64,000 bases of DNA from Lampris incognitus (lineage: Eukaryota; Chordata; Actinopteri; Lampriformes; Lampridae), in the NCBI RefSeq assembly GCF_029633865.1, contig NC_079213.1:97443903-97507902 (forward strand), in the 5' to 3' direction. The notes below the pieces were generated by a model. The model searched no databases. It was not told where the DNA came from and saw only the letters and a list, made by a program, of their open reading frames with translations. Shown here in pieces: positions 41,148 through 56,645 of the stretch. Every line of letters starts with the position of its first letter. Positions within the stretch are counted from its first letter, which is position 1. The translations under genes were made by a program, and so were the position numbers.

Positions 41148-44100
41148 AACGTTTTGCCTGTCAGTCTGTGGATGCGCATCCTCGGACCCCCGCACGACTG
41201 CGACCAAGTCTAATATGAACTTGCATTTTCCAAAAAGAAAAGGTTTGCTATGCAACCATTCTAGTGTAACCCTAACCCTGTCTTCATTTTCATAATATAA
41301 CAAAGCTGGGTAAACCATTTATGCTAGTGCATGCGCGACTCACATCTACGGTTGACTCAGATCGGGCAGCAACAAGAATATGCAACATTTCCGGTTTTGA
41401 CTGCAACCTAGAGGAAGTTGTTCCTTTATAACTTTTGCATTTTTTGGATTATCCAAATTCTTTTAATAACTTCTGAACATGTCGCAAGAAGCTGAGAGAA
41501 CTCATGACAGGAGAGACGCTCAGGATGTTCCAGAGTTAGTCAAGAAAGGGCCTGATCAAGTGGAAGAGATGGATGACGGAACATAGGAGTAAGAGAAGAT
41601 GTGAGAAGATCCCAGCCGAGAGGGAGCGCAACAGGAAGATTCACATATGACACTCTGGGTCAACCATCATACCGGCATTGGAGTGCAGATGTGAACACCC
41701 TCTTACCGAACCAACCCATCGCAGCGACTCAAAGCTTTGTCCCTTTCCAGCCATACTGCTACAATTGTTATGCTCTTGTACACTAAAAGATGGACACATA
41801 AAGAAGTGGGGGAGAATGTAGAAGGTTGAAAAGAGCTAACCACAGAAATGAATAGAGCGAAAAACAGACATCCCCCATTTTTTCTTCGTCTTGTAAGTGC
41901 TATAAAAATAAATAATTATTTCACTACACTGCTATTTCACCTCCAAACCGCTAGATGGCGGATTGCGCTTGGGTGTTATAGAATAGCATTTCCAGCACAC
42001 ACAGGAAGAATAAATCCTCCTACCATGAAGTTAACGCCAGCAATGTGTATGTTTTCTATTCTTTAACACAAATTGGTAAATATGCCTTAAACTGAGTGTA
42101 CATGCTAGATTTTAAGAATTGCACATGTACTATGTTGTAGACCGTTTGCAAACGTTGGTCGAAGAAACGATTTGTTAGAGAATCGTATGTAAATAGGGAT
42201 AGAGGGCTGTACGCTAACTTTTTTAATGCTAGTGGACTTTTGTAGTGTGGAGTGGTGTGTGGAAAACTAACCCAAAACAGAGAAACTTGTGAATTCACCA
42301 AACGCTCTTAATTCAGTATGCTCTTAATTTATGAAGCAGGGTCCATGCAAGAAGTTATTTCCTGGTTATTATCTGTAGCCAAATGGACATATCTGTGGTT
42401 TATGGCCAAAACCAGAAAATGCTATTGTGGCGAATTCTGGGGGCAGTCCGGGAGACCGTCGCCACAACCGGGACGCGAACCTGTGTCTCCCGCTCCGCAA
42501 GCAACAACGTTAACCAGTCGACTAAAGGGTCCGACCTGTTAGTCAAGGACAGGACGTTACACTACCCCACTCCTTCGGGAAGCGCGTCCCTCATGCCTCT
42601 GGGCGCACGCGCTTCCGATGATCTCACGGTCTCACCAACCCACCACTGCCACCAATGTAGCGAATTCGGGGGGCAGTCCGGGAGACCGTCACCACAGCCG
42701 GGACGTGAACCCGTGTCTCCCACTCCGCAAGCGACAACGTTAACCAGTCGACTAAAGAGTCCGACCTGTTAGTCAAGGACCAACGTGTCTACTTATCCAT
42801 GCACGTTAAACTATTATTAAGTAGTAGAGCATACAAAATGGCGACTGCACAACGGGTGCAAGACGTGGTAGAAACAGCGTCATTAAATTAGCAAATGTAG
42901 TTGTTTTTGACCTCAATAGGACAATATGTTTGTTTTATGGAAAAAGGGAAATGTTTTGGGTTATGTTAAGAGAATAAAAAAAAGCATTTATAGCTTGTTT
43001 GCAGTCACGTGATTCTGATGATGCGCGAGATTCAGATGGAGGGCAGGAAGAAAGCAGAATGGACGAGATGGAGCTAGTTTAACCTGAACTGTGCTAGTTT
43101 AGACGATATTATGAGAGAAAGGTATAAACAGAAAGTAAGATATGTTGGACATGATCCTTATGTTATGAAGAGTGATTTTTTTTTTAACGAAGTGGTCACT
43201 GCACACGCGTGTTATCCGTCTCTGCTCCTCCCGACCGCAGACGATGGTTCGCAAGCCATTTTTTCCAGCATTTTCGGTCAATTTCTTGCACCCCCCATGA
43301 ACAACAACTTTTGGTACTCAATAAAAACTCCTTGTGGTTTCTCAGTTAATGACGCCAAACATAGGCATTTCGGGCGTTTGTGATAGTGCTTCCTACGTAG
43401 AAAATCCCTTCCTGCCCTCCATCTGTAGTTCGTGACTTCAGCTGTCTAGATAGAGACAGCTGAAGTTTATTTTATGTTGTATTTCATTCATAAGCCAAGC
43501 CAATAACTGCTTTGGAAACTGATTTAGTTTTGTTCTGTGTTTTTAAGCCAATCTGTTCTGCCTCAACCGCCACTGGGAGTGTTGTTCCCTGTCTGTCTTC
43601 CCGGCCCTGGTACACTTCACCTAACACAATGCAGAGACCTTAATAGGACTCACCGCCTGAAAGACAGGGTTACACACACACACACACACACAAAAAGCTT
43701 TTTTTAAGCGACTGATTCAAATAAACCTATTACAGTGTGTTATCATTTAGGCGATTGATTTATTTTGTTTCTTTCATGAACTACCTTTTTTGACCTGGAT
43801 CTACGGCTATGGTTCACACTAAGCAATGAACATGTGTTTATTTGAGTAAACAAGTCAAGTCAATTTTATTTGTATAGCCCAACAGCACTGTTTATTGTTT
43901 TGTTTTCACTTGCCAGGTTTGACAACCATGTATATTGTTCTATAGAAGAATAAATCTTCCTGCCATGTATGTGTCTTCTGTTCTTTAACACAGCACAGGC
44001 AGGATTGAGAAACTGCTGCCCCTTAACTGGCAGGTTTGGGAGGTAACACAAGCCCAACCTGGCTTGTTTTTAACCTTTACATGGTTTTTAACCTGTAGAT

Positions 44101-47100
44101 GTCAGAAAACTCACTAAAATTGTTCAGGGTTTAAATTCACATGAAACTGTGTCTTGCACACATACAGTAATGATGCTTGGTTACCAGCAATGTGGGGTCT
44201 AAGAATAAGGGGTGACTTGTATTACTGTTTTGGATCTACTTGTTTTTGGAGATATGATTATAGAGCCTTCCGACACCATAATTTCAATATAGGGCCATAC
44301 AAATAAACTTAACCCGTTTTCCTAAACTTCAAGCTGCTGTTTATCCCCCTCCAGATAGAGACAAAATATCAGACTGGCTGGGGTCTTTGTATCAAGAGCT
44401 GCTTTTGTGTAGCTTTGCTTTTCCCAGAAAGAAATCAAAAGAACAAACCTTTTACCACCTTGATATTTAACTACACACCCCCAAACAAAAGCAAGGCATT
44501 TTCTGCCTCACTCCCTTACCACATTTGCATTGAGTGTGTGTTGTATACTGATGACAAAGAGTTACCTACATAGAAGCATTTCTATAGCCTTTGTTTATAA
44601 ACATTCTGATTTGCCCTACACAAACAATGTAGAATGACAAAATGAAAGATGGGGCATGGGCACAGAGAGAATCAAAGATAAATATTTACCCTCTCAGAAC
44701 TCTTAGGAGTGGTATTCTGGGCATCAGATGAGTTGGGAGAGGAGCAGCTCTGTTTGGCTCCAAGTGGAGAGGTCACACCACCCACTTCCCCCCTTGAAAA
44801 TCAAAGGCACATCACATCCACATTTTTAAGTGTTAACTGATGGTTGACTTTGGAGTACAGCTGTACATACATGTATCTCAGTAAAGAGCTCGTCCAAATT
44901 TAAGTTCTCCCACTGTATGAGACCATGTGAAATCGAACAAGGTATATGTGAATTGGTTGAATATTGTCAAGTTAAAATTTCACATAATAAAACCATTAAT
45001 TGTTCTTACCAAGTACATTCCAACCTATCAACAATTTGATAGCTTCTAGAAGCAAAACAATTATGGTATTTTTCTTGATTGGCTGCCTTAATTTTACCTT
45101 TTGAGGAACCTAGCACAAAGGCACTAGAACCATCGCATCAAAAAACAAACAGGTAATGAATGATAAATGGGAGTCTATTGCTTAGTGTGTAGTGCCTACC
45201 AACCTGTGTGTAGCCAGCCCCAGACCTCTAAAGTGAGCTGATGAAGTGGGATCCTGGTTGAGGTGCCTCCGTAGGGCGATCTTAGCTGGGGAGAAGCGGG
45301 TGTAGTCTGGGAGTGCATGGGAGGAACCAAGCTGCCTCTGCCTTGCATCGGAGGTGGCAGGTACGATCTCGTGGTCTGGGGAGATGGGCAGATAGCGGGA
45401 GAGGAGCTCTCCCTTGGCGTTAGCCCGGTCAAAACAGGGTGAGCCAGTGCCGTTGATGGAAAGCTCAGGGCTGAGGCCATTAAGGGCAGGAGCAGAGGAC
45501 AGGCCAAGTTTAGAGGAGTCAGTATCTAGGGAACAGCGTGGCTCTAGGCTCTTCCTGTAGGGTGAGCCCTCACAGGGGCTGTAGGATTTGAGCTGAAGGA
45601 GTTCCTGTTGCCTCTGACTCTTTTCCAGCTCCACAATACTGATCTACAAATGGACACCAGAGGGAGCCGTTAAACAGGAAAACACATTTCGCAACGCTGA
45701 AAGAATAGTTTATATTAATGTCAAGCTAAGATACCACGTACAAAACTAAACAAAATATTATTTTAATTAAAAAAAATTTAAATTAACCAATATCCTCTTA
45801 TTTTGTGTTTTTTCCCAATGGTACAGTCAAATTTAAGTGGTGTGTAGACCTGTCATATTAGAATACTTCTAAAAGTCCCTTTTGGCAGGCATGCAAACTG
45901 GTTAGGGGTGGAAAAGGGTGAGAATGATGTGTGAGCAGAGTAAAACACAGACCCACTAGGGGAGTCCGGGGGTATGCTCCCCTGAATATGTTTTTTTTTT
46001 TTTTGATAAGCTACTAAATGCTCATTTCTGATGTGTTTTAGGATTACTCTGGTGCTGGTCACAAGATAACACAATTACAAGATTGAGCAAAATAAAGAAC
46101 AAAGTATTAATTTATTAAATGCAAATGTACCTTTACATATGCTATGTTCACATTTACAAAGAAAGTTAACAAGGGCAGCCCTACCAAGTACACAACTAAT
46201 TACAATTATTTTCAAAATGATTACTCTCCATATCCGCTCTGTGCCAGAAACCATGTTAAAATGTGAAAAGAAAAATTACAAATTTGCATATTAAAGACTA
46301 TCCTATGCTTTACCACTAGTGGCATCTGTCCTTATTTTTTCTTCTTGCCCTTGACCAGTGTCTCAAGGGCCCACTTTTGCTGTTTTGCCATATGCTCAGC
46401 CTTGCCCTCTTCGCTTCTTTAGCTGTATGCCTTTTGCTCTCTTGAGCACTGCCAGATGGTTGGCAGCTATACTTGCTCTGCTGCCGTCGCTTTTCAAGTT
46501 CCTGCTGACCAGAACGTTCTGACAGAGTGTGCAGTCCACCTTCCCGCACCTGACATCCTCCCTTAACAGTGTAGCTAGCTTACTAACAATTCTTGTTTCC
46601 TCCCATTGGATCTCTTATCTCAGGCTTTCTGACTGGAGCGCATTTTTTGGTTTTCAGTTGATGTCTTCTCTGTACTTTCATGGCTGGCATGTGCCACTGT
46701 GGCAACTCTGTTTCGGCTTTTTCCACACAGCAGGTCACAAACAGATGGTCTGGACTCATGCTGTACTGTGACTAACGAATTGATTGGCAGCTGCCTTTTG
46801 TTGATAGATGATGCACATGCATCCAAATGCACATACATGACATCAGATGTTCACACTCCATTGTCTTTCTATGGAAATCACTTGGAGTAGGTAGGCTCTC
46901 GATGACGCCACCCGAAAGTTGACAAGTTTGCATGCCTGCTTTAGTCAACTATGTCTTTACAAGTGAGAAATCCATAACTCCTTAGTCTTCCTCATGCAAA
47001 AAATTGTATTGAGAAATAATATTGGTTGTATTGATATTTCTTTTCCCTTTATTGTCAATTCTTAAAATTCATTGCAAACATTTATCAGTGGAGGTGCAAA

Positions 47101-50100
47101 TCGGGGAGTAACAGCAAAGCAAGCCTATCTTATACAGACAAAACTCACACACTGCGCTCCATTAACGTTCCTGTGTAAGATTGTCAGGTCTGACAGCAGC
47201 AGAAATTACTGAAACTTGAAGTGTTCTTTTTATTTTTACTTTCTATTTATGGCCCCATTTGTCAATATAGAGGTAGCACCTAATCAGCTGTTTAGATTTC
47301 TTCAAGTCGTCTTTTCTTTTGCCCCCCTTTTCGCCTGTGACATTTAAAATCAGTTGTATTTTTTCCTTAGGCATTTTTAAGGCATTAACCATGTTAACTG
47401 AACATCATGGGCATACACATCTAATTTACCATTAAATATTGAACCCAGCCACTGAGGATGCACATGCCAGTGCATTCTTAGTGCCGGTCCCAAGCCCGCA
47501 TAAATGGGGAGGGTTGGGTCAGGAAGGGCATCTGGCGTAAAACCTTTGCCAAATCAAATATGCGGATTATAAATCAGATTTCAATATTTGATCGGTCAAG
47601 GCCCGGGTTACCGATGACCGCCACCAGTACTGTTGGCCAGCAGGGTGCCGGTGGAAACTATGCTACTGTTGGGCGAAGGAGAGGGAAAGGCGGAAGGCAT
47701 GTCCAGAGGCAGCGGGAGAGGAGGAAGAATAAGAATGTGGAGTAGAGAGTCAGAACTTTGAATGTTGGCAACTGATATGACGGAGAGAAGGAAGGTATAT
47801 ATACTGCGTGTGCAAGAGACCAAGTGGAAGGGGAATAAGGCTGAGAACATCGGAGGTGGGTTCAAACTCTTCTACCATGGTGCGGATCGGAAGAGAAATA
47901 GGGTAGAGGTAATTCTGAAGGAAGAGTATGCCAAGGGTGTGTTGGAGGTGAAGAGAGTGTCAGACAGAGTGATGAGTATGAAGCTGGAAACTGAAGGTGT
48001 GATGATGAATGTTATCAGCTCATATGCCCCACAAGTTGGGTGTGAGATGGAAGAGAAGAATTTAAGAATGAGTTGGATGAAGTGGTGGTGTACCCAAGGA
48101 GGAGAGAGTGGTGATTGGAGCAGACTTCAATGGGCATGTTGGTGAAGGGAACAGAGGTAATGGGAAGGTATGGTGTCAAGGAGCGGAATGTGGAAGGACA
48201 GATGGTGGTGGATTTTGCAAAAAGGATGGAAATGGCTGTGGTGAATACATATTTCAAGAGGGAGGAACACAGGGTGACGTGTAAGAGTGGAGGAAAGTGC
48301 ACACTGGTAGACAATCTTATGCAGGGAGTCCGATCTGAAAGGGATTGGAGACTGCAAGATGGCGACAGGGGAGAACGTAGCAAGGAAGCATCGGATGGTG
48401 GTCTGTAAACTGACTTTGGAGACAAAGAACAGGAAGAGAGTGAAGGCAGAGTCAAGGATCAAATGGTGGAAGTTGAAGAAAAAAACTGTTGTGTGGAGTT
48501 CAGAGAGGAGTTAAGACAGGCACTGGGTGGTAGTGAAGAGTTGCCAGATGGCTGGGTAACCACTGCAGAAATAGTGAAGGAGACACCTAGCAAGGTACTT
48601 GGTGTGTCATCTGGACAGAGGAAGGAAAACAAGGAGACTTGGTGGTGAAATGAGGAAGTACAGCAAAGTATACAGAAGAAGAGGTTGGCAATGAAGAAGT
48701 GGGATAGTCAGAGAGATGAAGAAGGTAGACAGGAGTACAAGGAGATGCAGCGTATAGTGAAGAGAGAGGTGGCGAAGGCAAAGCAAAAGGCGTATGGCGA
48801 GTTGTATGAGAGGTTAGACACTAAGGAAGGAGAAAAGGACTTGTACCAATTAGCTAGACAGAGGGACTAAGCTGGGAAGGATGTGCAGCAGCCAGCAGGT
48901 TAGGGCGATAAAGGATAGAGATGGAAATGAACTGACAAGCGAGGAAGGTGTGTTGAGAAGGTGGAAGATGTACTTTGAGGGGCTGATGAATGAAGAAAAT
49001 GAGAGAGAGAAGGTTGGATGATGTGGGGATAGTGAATCAGGAAGGGCGGTGAGTAGCAAGGAAGAAATGAGGGCAGCTACGAGGCAGCTATGAAGAGGAT
49101 GAAGACAGGAAAGACAATTGGTCCAAATCACATACCTGTGAAGGCATGGAGGTGTTTAAAGAGAGATAGCAGTGGAGTTTTTGGGTTTTTTTTCTTCAAA
49201 TTTATTTCTGATTTCTCCCAATTTAGTGGCCAATTGATCCCTATATTTTAGTTGAAACCCCCACCCTCCTACTGTATGCGTTCGCCAACTGCATCTCTCC
49301 GGCCGGAAATCTCGAAGGAGACGCCTCCCCACTTTCGTGACAAGGCGACTCCAGGCCGAACCACTGCTTTTTCTGACACACACAGAGACGCATTCATGTG
49401 ACGAACACAAGCCGACTCCACCCCCCTCCCGAAGACAGCGTTGCCAATTATTGCTGCTTCATCGAGTCCGGCCATAGTCGGCTCTGACGAGACTGAGGCA
49501 CAAACCCCGGTCCCCAGTGGGCAACTGCATCGACACAAAGCCGATGCTTAGACCGCTACACCAGCGCGGACCCAGCAGTGGCGTTTTTAACTAGATTGTT
49601 TACCACAATCTTGGAAAGTGAGAGGATGCCTGAGGAGTGGAGAAGAAACATACTGATACAAATTTTCAAGAATAAGGGTGATGTGCCGAGCTGTAGTAAT
49701 TACAGAGGTATAAAGTTGATCAGCCACAGCATGAAGATATGGGGAAGAGTGATAGAAGCTAGGTTAATAGGAGAGGTGACGATTAGCGAGCAGAAGTATG
49801 GTTTCATGCCATGAAAGAGCACCACAGATGCAACGTTTGCTTTGCAAATGTTGATTGAGAAGTATAGAGAAGGCCAGAAGGAGTTACATTGTGTCTTTCT
49901 AGATTTAGAGAAAGCATATGACAGGATGTCAAGAGAGGAGGTGTGGTATTGTATGGGATACTGGATTTAAAAATGGCGTCTGTTCATTCCGATGAGAATT
50001 GCTCGCCTGACACATACGGTGAAAAGGTTTCTGGCTTCCGGGTTACTTCCAGGTACATGGGGCCCACTGAATATGCGCAGAAGTGTTACTCCCATCATGC

Positions 50101-51291
50101 CTCATATACCACCGTGCTGTCATGCAGGAAAAAAAAATGTTCTGGGCTTTGGAAAATTTTTTAAAAAGATTAAAACCCCGTGGCTTAAAAATATACAATA
50201 CAAAGAGAAATAATTGACCATGATTATAGCCGCAGGTGTCCTGTCAACAGTTTTACAGGCGTCTCTTCTACAATTGTGGTCTATGGGGGAATAGCTTTTT
50301 GGGCTGCAATACTGCAAGTGACCACTGGAAAAAAATTAGCTGCAAGGCCAAGCGGTAGCGCCATATCCAGTTCTACTACATCCATGGATACAACACACCT
50401 TTACAAAGAACACATATGAGTAGTTGAAAAAAAAATTTTTTAAACAACTTGGTACTGTTCACATTAAACTAAAAAATAACTCATTGAGTATCTTTCAAGA
50501 ATATCTGTTAGGAGAATATAGGTAAAGCTTAAATCAATATAACCAATAATCAATTCAGATTTTTACTTGTCAGAATAGAAAATAGATATTGAAATAGACA
50601 ATAAAATTCTACACTAATATCATTTGGAAAAGCAGACATGTAGATATCTAATCCACATTTTGACTAGTCATAAGTAAATTATAGAACAACTTAACACCCA
50701 ACTAGCATTACTAGCAAAATTACACATATGTACATTTAAATTGTGACTATTGAAAATACAAAATAAACCGTTTGTGTCTATACAAGTTAAAATTGCTTGC
50801 CCTAGACATTTACGTGTGTCCCTGTTGCTCCATGGGAAGGCATAGCTACTAGGGCATTCACAACTGCTGCATTTTAGCAGTCATCTCTAAAAAAGTAGTT
50901 GAGTAGTCGATTAATCACGGGAGATATATATTTTTCACCCAATAACAACGGTCAATTCTCGTCAAAAAATTCTCAGATACAATCAGTAAAGGGTATCTAA
51001 TGTAGGTGGGACCAACCTGGGGGCAGGTGAAATAGTAGAGTCCTCGATTGGCTTTGAGACACCGTTTACAAATGAGCTGCAATCTGATTGGACTAAACCC
51101 CCTGCAAGCCTATCTGAGCTAGATACTATTTGACTGCAGTAACAACGGGACTGCTTTCTTGCAGGTATTTTGGTTTAACTAGTGACCGTGTTCTAGTGAC
51201 TTTCAATTGAGTGCGTCCATACCGTGGTGACGGCAACTGTTGAAAAGCCTAAAAGCCTTAAATTATCTCAAATTGAATGTTCAATACAGTA

Positions 51292-51366
<75 letters not shown>

Positions 51367-52888
51367 TCGTCTGGTACTTTTTGTCCTACATTATGTAAAT
51401 TAAACAGTTGTCGCCAAAGAGAAGCATTCGCATTTCTTGGAGTCCCTTTTAATGTGGGGAAAAACAGATTAGCAGAGCAACTAGCGGCTATTGAGGAATT
51501 TGGCATAATGTTACAGTTTAAATGACTGAATATGGGTCACTTTCCGATTCAAGATAAAACATAGCTGTACTGTCAGCTGCGGTTTGTTTCTCACATGATA
51601 AGAAATGTTACGAGGTGAATGAGTCTTGCTGAGCATAATCTAACTTACGTAAATTGTTAGCATAGATATTAAACACAAAAGTGTATTTAAAATTGATTAG
51701 ATTAAAATTAAAGGCTTTTAGGAGGACACTACATGTTCTGGTCGTGTTTTCAACAGCTGTCGTTAAAAGTCAAGGTCACTCATTAAACTGAAACACAGGA
51801 ATAGTGTAGATAAATAGATTCTTTCCTTCTGTAAATACCATACATTCTGTTTATTTAACATGGCATAACACAGAAAATTAATGTTCCAACAAATCTATGT
51901 TGGAGCCACAGCGCCCCCAGCTGCATATCTGCTGTAGATGCATTGCTTTCTTCCTGCACAGTGCTTAAACCTCAGATGAACGATTAGTCTACAACTATGC
52001 AGTGCCCACTATTGGTTTCGATAGTTGACTAATCAACTATTCTGTAAAACCAACCTCTGCTATTAGTAAAAAAAAAAGTATTCATTAACTCCATTGTTTC
52101 TTTGGTTGTTATAAAAATGCAAGTTTTTTTCCCCTCTGAAATTATTGTTACTTGATTGCAAACCTTATAAGTTGTGAATTTTTGTAGGTTAGTCATTCGT
52201 TTTTATGTAGTTTCATTTACTTTTGTTGCAAAACAGGTGTGGTCAAACAACCGACAATGCACCATCTTTGGAAACTATCATTTGTACAAACTTGCTTATT
52301 ATTGTCACCCATTTAATCATCAAGGTGATGCTGTATTTACATGGCTATGAAGTAGTAAATGAATCAAGGTCGTCTCAAATGGCCCACAAAAGAATTTGAA
52401 GAATGTTTGAGCTGACACATGTTGGATATACTGACATTTGAACAACAACATTGATATAAGTGAAAATGTTACAAATGGTCAGGTGTTTGGCTACTACTCA
52501 GCTCTAAAATAAGATTCATGCTTTTTGCTAACAGTAAAGATATGACAGCATTTCATGAAATCTCCCTGAAACATGCATCTCCTAAATAATTCAAAATGAT
52601 GGGAGGTCCTTGTCAGGGCCAGAGAAAATAACAGGAGAGAAAGGGTTGAGGAAAAAAAATAAAAAAAATAAAGGCAAGTAGATCTGGAGGAGATAGTGAT
52701 AGAGGACGTTAAAAACGGGGTTACACAGAAGTTGCAGTATAGTTGAATGTATACCTGAAGCTCCAAGCAGTGTCTTTGCTTCTCAGATATCTGTCTGCGC
52801 AAGGCCTGCTTCTCTTTCAACAGACTCTCCAGACACAGAGAGCCCCAGTCCAACTTCAGCTCCTCACATCGAGACTTCAACTGGAACA

Positions 52889-52932
<44 letters not shown>

Positions 52933-52938
52933 CACACA

Positions 52939-52992
<54 letters not shown>

Positions 52993-55900
52993 AGTAACAT
53001 ACTCTGGAGGTGTGAGAAAAAGTATTAGTGGATTTGCGTGGCAGCTAACAATCAGGGCGCTATTTTTGTGAATAAAAGTGCACAGCGCAAAACGCAGTCA
53101 ACTTCGTGCTGCACATTGCACACGGGATGTGGTGAGCGCATCTTGGGTATTTTCATGGAAGAGGAGCGTGGCGCACCTGCAGCGCATTAAGGAAACAGGG
53201 TGGGATTAGGAGGAATACATATTCAGTGGGTGTGGTCAGGGCTGGTGTTGAATGAACCAATCATATATCCTCTTTGCCTTCCCTTTAAAAACAAGCATGC
53301 ACTATACCAGACTGCTCTGCCAATTTGGTGATGGAAGCAGCAGAAGGCAGCCCGGAGGTTTCTACACACAGAAACGTTTCGCTCAAGAAGAAACTGATTT
53401 CTCTGTGCATGAACAGTAGAATCATCTGGAAAATCTAAACCAGGTTTAATTTATCAGTCAAAAACATCTAGACACAATCAGAAAATATGACGTTTCATGG
53501 CAGGATGATCTTATCAAATAAACGTCCATCTTAACAAAAAATGTTGATTTGATTGTTTATAAGCCAGTGATGCCACAAAACAGTCTATAAGTGGTTGGAG
53601 ATATAACATTCCTAAATAACAGCATTGATCAAGGTCAATAATATATAGCAATATAGCCAACATTATTTCCTTTGTCAGAGACAGAGCCAAAAGCGTCAAA
53701 GCTAAGAGCCATCCATTTTCTCTCTCTCACAAATAGAGATTTGTATGACACTATGACACGTTTTGTATTCAGGAAAAACAGAGAACACTTTTAACAACAT
53801 ATTTCAAAATGAAAGCCACTGATTAAAAAAACATAGCCACTGTTTATAAGTTGAATGCCCAATTACATCGACAATGGCAAGGTTATTTTCAAGTAACAGC
53901 ACTATACACGACAGGCTACTTTAACGTTTTGCATTACGTTTATAAATATGATAAAGTATGCGTTTGTAACATGCACTTCTCAGCGTTGCACAACTGAGCG
54001 CATTTATTCATTAATCATATATTTTTGTTACTTGCTTAATCAAATATTGTATTTCAAATCCATAGTTTGGTCATGAGCCTGTACAAAAGTCGGGCCTCCA
54101 GTGTTTGGTCGGTCATGAATCATTTGAAGAGTAGCATAATAACAATAATAATAATAACAATAATAACTAAAAAATCTCTAAAAAACAATTTGAAAAAAAT
54201 TATAATAAACAGGTGAACTGCTTTGTGAATGTGAAACATACTTTAGCATCAGTCTACCATTATCAGGTTGAAGATGACAAAGCAGGCCTGGACTGGAAAG
54301 TGAAGTAGTGCAACAGCAAGGGACGACAGCTTAGTATGACAGCTGACAAGAGATTTGAAGCAGCAAAAATAGGTGTGATCAGCAGGGATTGGGGTGTAAC
54401 AACAGGACAAAGGCTGTAATAGCAGAGTGCATGGCTCCAAGAACTCACCAGCAGCAGGCTGTGGTCTCGCAGCTCAGCCATGTCTCTCTCTAGCTGCTTG
54501 GTCTGCTCCTTCAGCTGATGGTTGTGGGCCGAGATCTCCTTCTGGGCCTGCAGCAGGTCCTCCACAGTCAGGGCCTTCACTCCCAGCTGCCCACCACAGA
54601 AATATGAATCAGATGAGGGCTTACGCAGACCACAAAACGCACCCCAAAATTTGCCACCTCGGATCCCTCACAACTACACTGTGTGCATACACACACCTAC
54701 ATTAAACCAAAACTAATGTGCATATGGATACTACGATTTAGACTATTGACCCAAATATATTTTGTACATCTGTCATTTATGAATCTTTTACCATTTATCA
54801 ACAAAGTTTTACTTTGCATATGCAAGCAGTCCGTAGACCTCCCCCTGTCTGCAATTGGTCGAAATTTCACATGGTTTGTGGCATCACGGTTTATCAGCGG
54901 GGTACAGATTTCAACTTGAATACTTTTGAAGTAAGAGTTGCTGAAGACAACAAAATATGTGCAAATTCCATAACAGCTGGTTCTGGTAATTGCTGCCTCA
55001 TAATCATTCGAGGCCCCCCAGCAGCAGGAGTGACATCATGAATAACAAAAGAGGTTGTGTTGAGTATACCTACAATGGTGTTGGGGACATGCTGGCCAGT
55101 GTTTTTAGAAAAGGCAATTCATTGTTTCAAGTATACTGCCCGTTTTATGCTCTGACTTAATACTGGCAGTGCATTTCTGCTACTGTTAATCAGTGTATTT
55201 GGTCTGTGCTATATGTGAGGATCCATAAGTTTTCAGTTATACACCTAGAATGCTAATCCTGTACCCTGGAACTGTCGTAATTTCACAGCACCGATGGACC
55301 AAGCCACATTTCTTGTGCACTCAGCGCAGTGCTTGGAGGTTTAAAAGTTAATGTTTTCGACATTTTCTGAGTTGAAGAACATACCTCAAATAAGATAACC
55401 ACCATAAAAGAAGTGGTAACTCTCATGACCATATTCTTCTCAAGTGTCATATAGATGAAGGTCAACAATGAAAATGCCATGGCTGGATTCAAACATTGGA
55501 TGGACAATGCAAACACTGTCTGTGTTTGGACAAAATCTCACCTCATCCAATTTAGTCTGAAAGAGTCCTTTGATCTTATCCTTGTGAGACTGGCACACAG
55601 AATGGAGCTGCTCAGCCTGCCCTGACAGTTCCCTGTGTTTCAGCTGGAGAGAGAGGAAATCATGGGATATGGGAGAGAGGAAAGAAACAAGGGGTTACAG
55701 TGAGGTGATTACATAGAGAGAAAGAGAGTGTTGGGGGGAAAAAATGAGATTGCATAAGGCAGAGATACACAACCCCTCCTCCCTAGGGAAAATGTGATCA
55801 CCACAATAAAGTAAAAACTTTTTTTTGCCATTTTCTTTTTCTTTCTTCTTTTATGCATCCTTGAGCCTGCTAATTTATATGATGGATGCTGTGTCTTTTG

Positions 55901-56563
55901 TTTCATTGTGTACATACATCTTTACCAAAATAAATCTCGCTCCAAGATCTCTACAGGTACATTTAGCTTTTTAGTGTAATCTTAAAATCTCATTTTAAGG
56001 GAGTACTTTCATTGTATGTCTTCCCATCCATCCATCCATCCATCCATTATCCGAACTGCTTATCCTGTTCTCAGGGTCGCAGGGATACTGGAGCCTATCC
56101 CAGCAGTCATTGGGCGGCAGGCGGGGAGACACCCTGGACAGGCTGCCAGGCCATCACACAGGGCCGACATACACACACACACACCTCCCTTTGCCTGAAA
56201 ATTAACTTATGTATATCATGTGGCTGCATTTATTTACACTGGTAATTGAAATACTTTCCCCCTCTGTTCTTCACATCTTTACCCTGCTTTTATGTGGTTC
56301 TTGGCTAGTCTAGTCTGCCAATTATCAACATGGACAGCAGTTACTTAATGTTCACAGGCATAATTGGATGTTAAACATTGTAAATTGTGAAAGTGTAACA
56401 CTGACAATAAGCTGCCACTCTTTTGACATGGCTCTCTGTTACCTTCTCTTGCTCTAGGAGCTGCTGCAGATTGGAGCGGTATTGAGGAGTCTTCATGTAG
56501 GCCATGAATTGGAGATACTGAACCTTAATTTTGTCTGTGGAAAGATAGCGAGATATTGAAACA

Positions 56564-56645
<82 letters not shown>

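Noticed and set aside
41601-42772. Plus frames of 60-130 codons around 41.6-42.8 kb
   Set aside because: They fall in the LTR fossil and the SINE dimer and show no host-gene features.
53041-53420. Possible Harbinger-type fragment
   Set aside because: Composition and a few motifs (GCGCACCTGCAGCGCATTAA) are suggestive, but I see no paired ends or coding remnant that would support a call.
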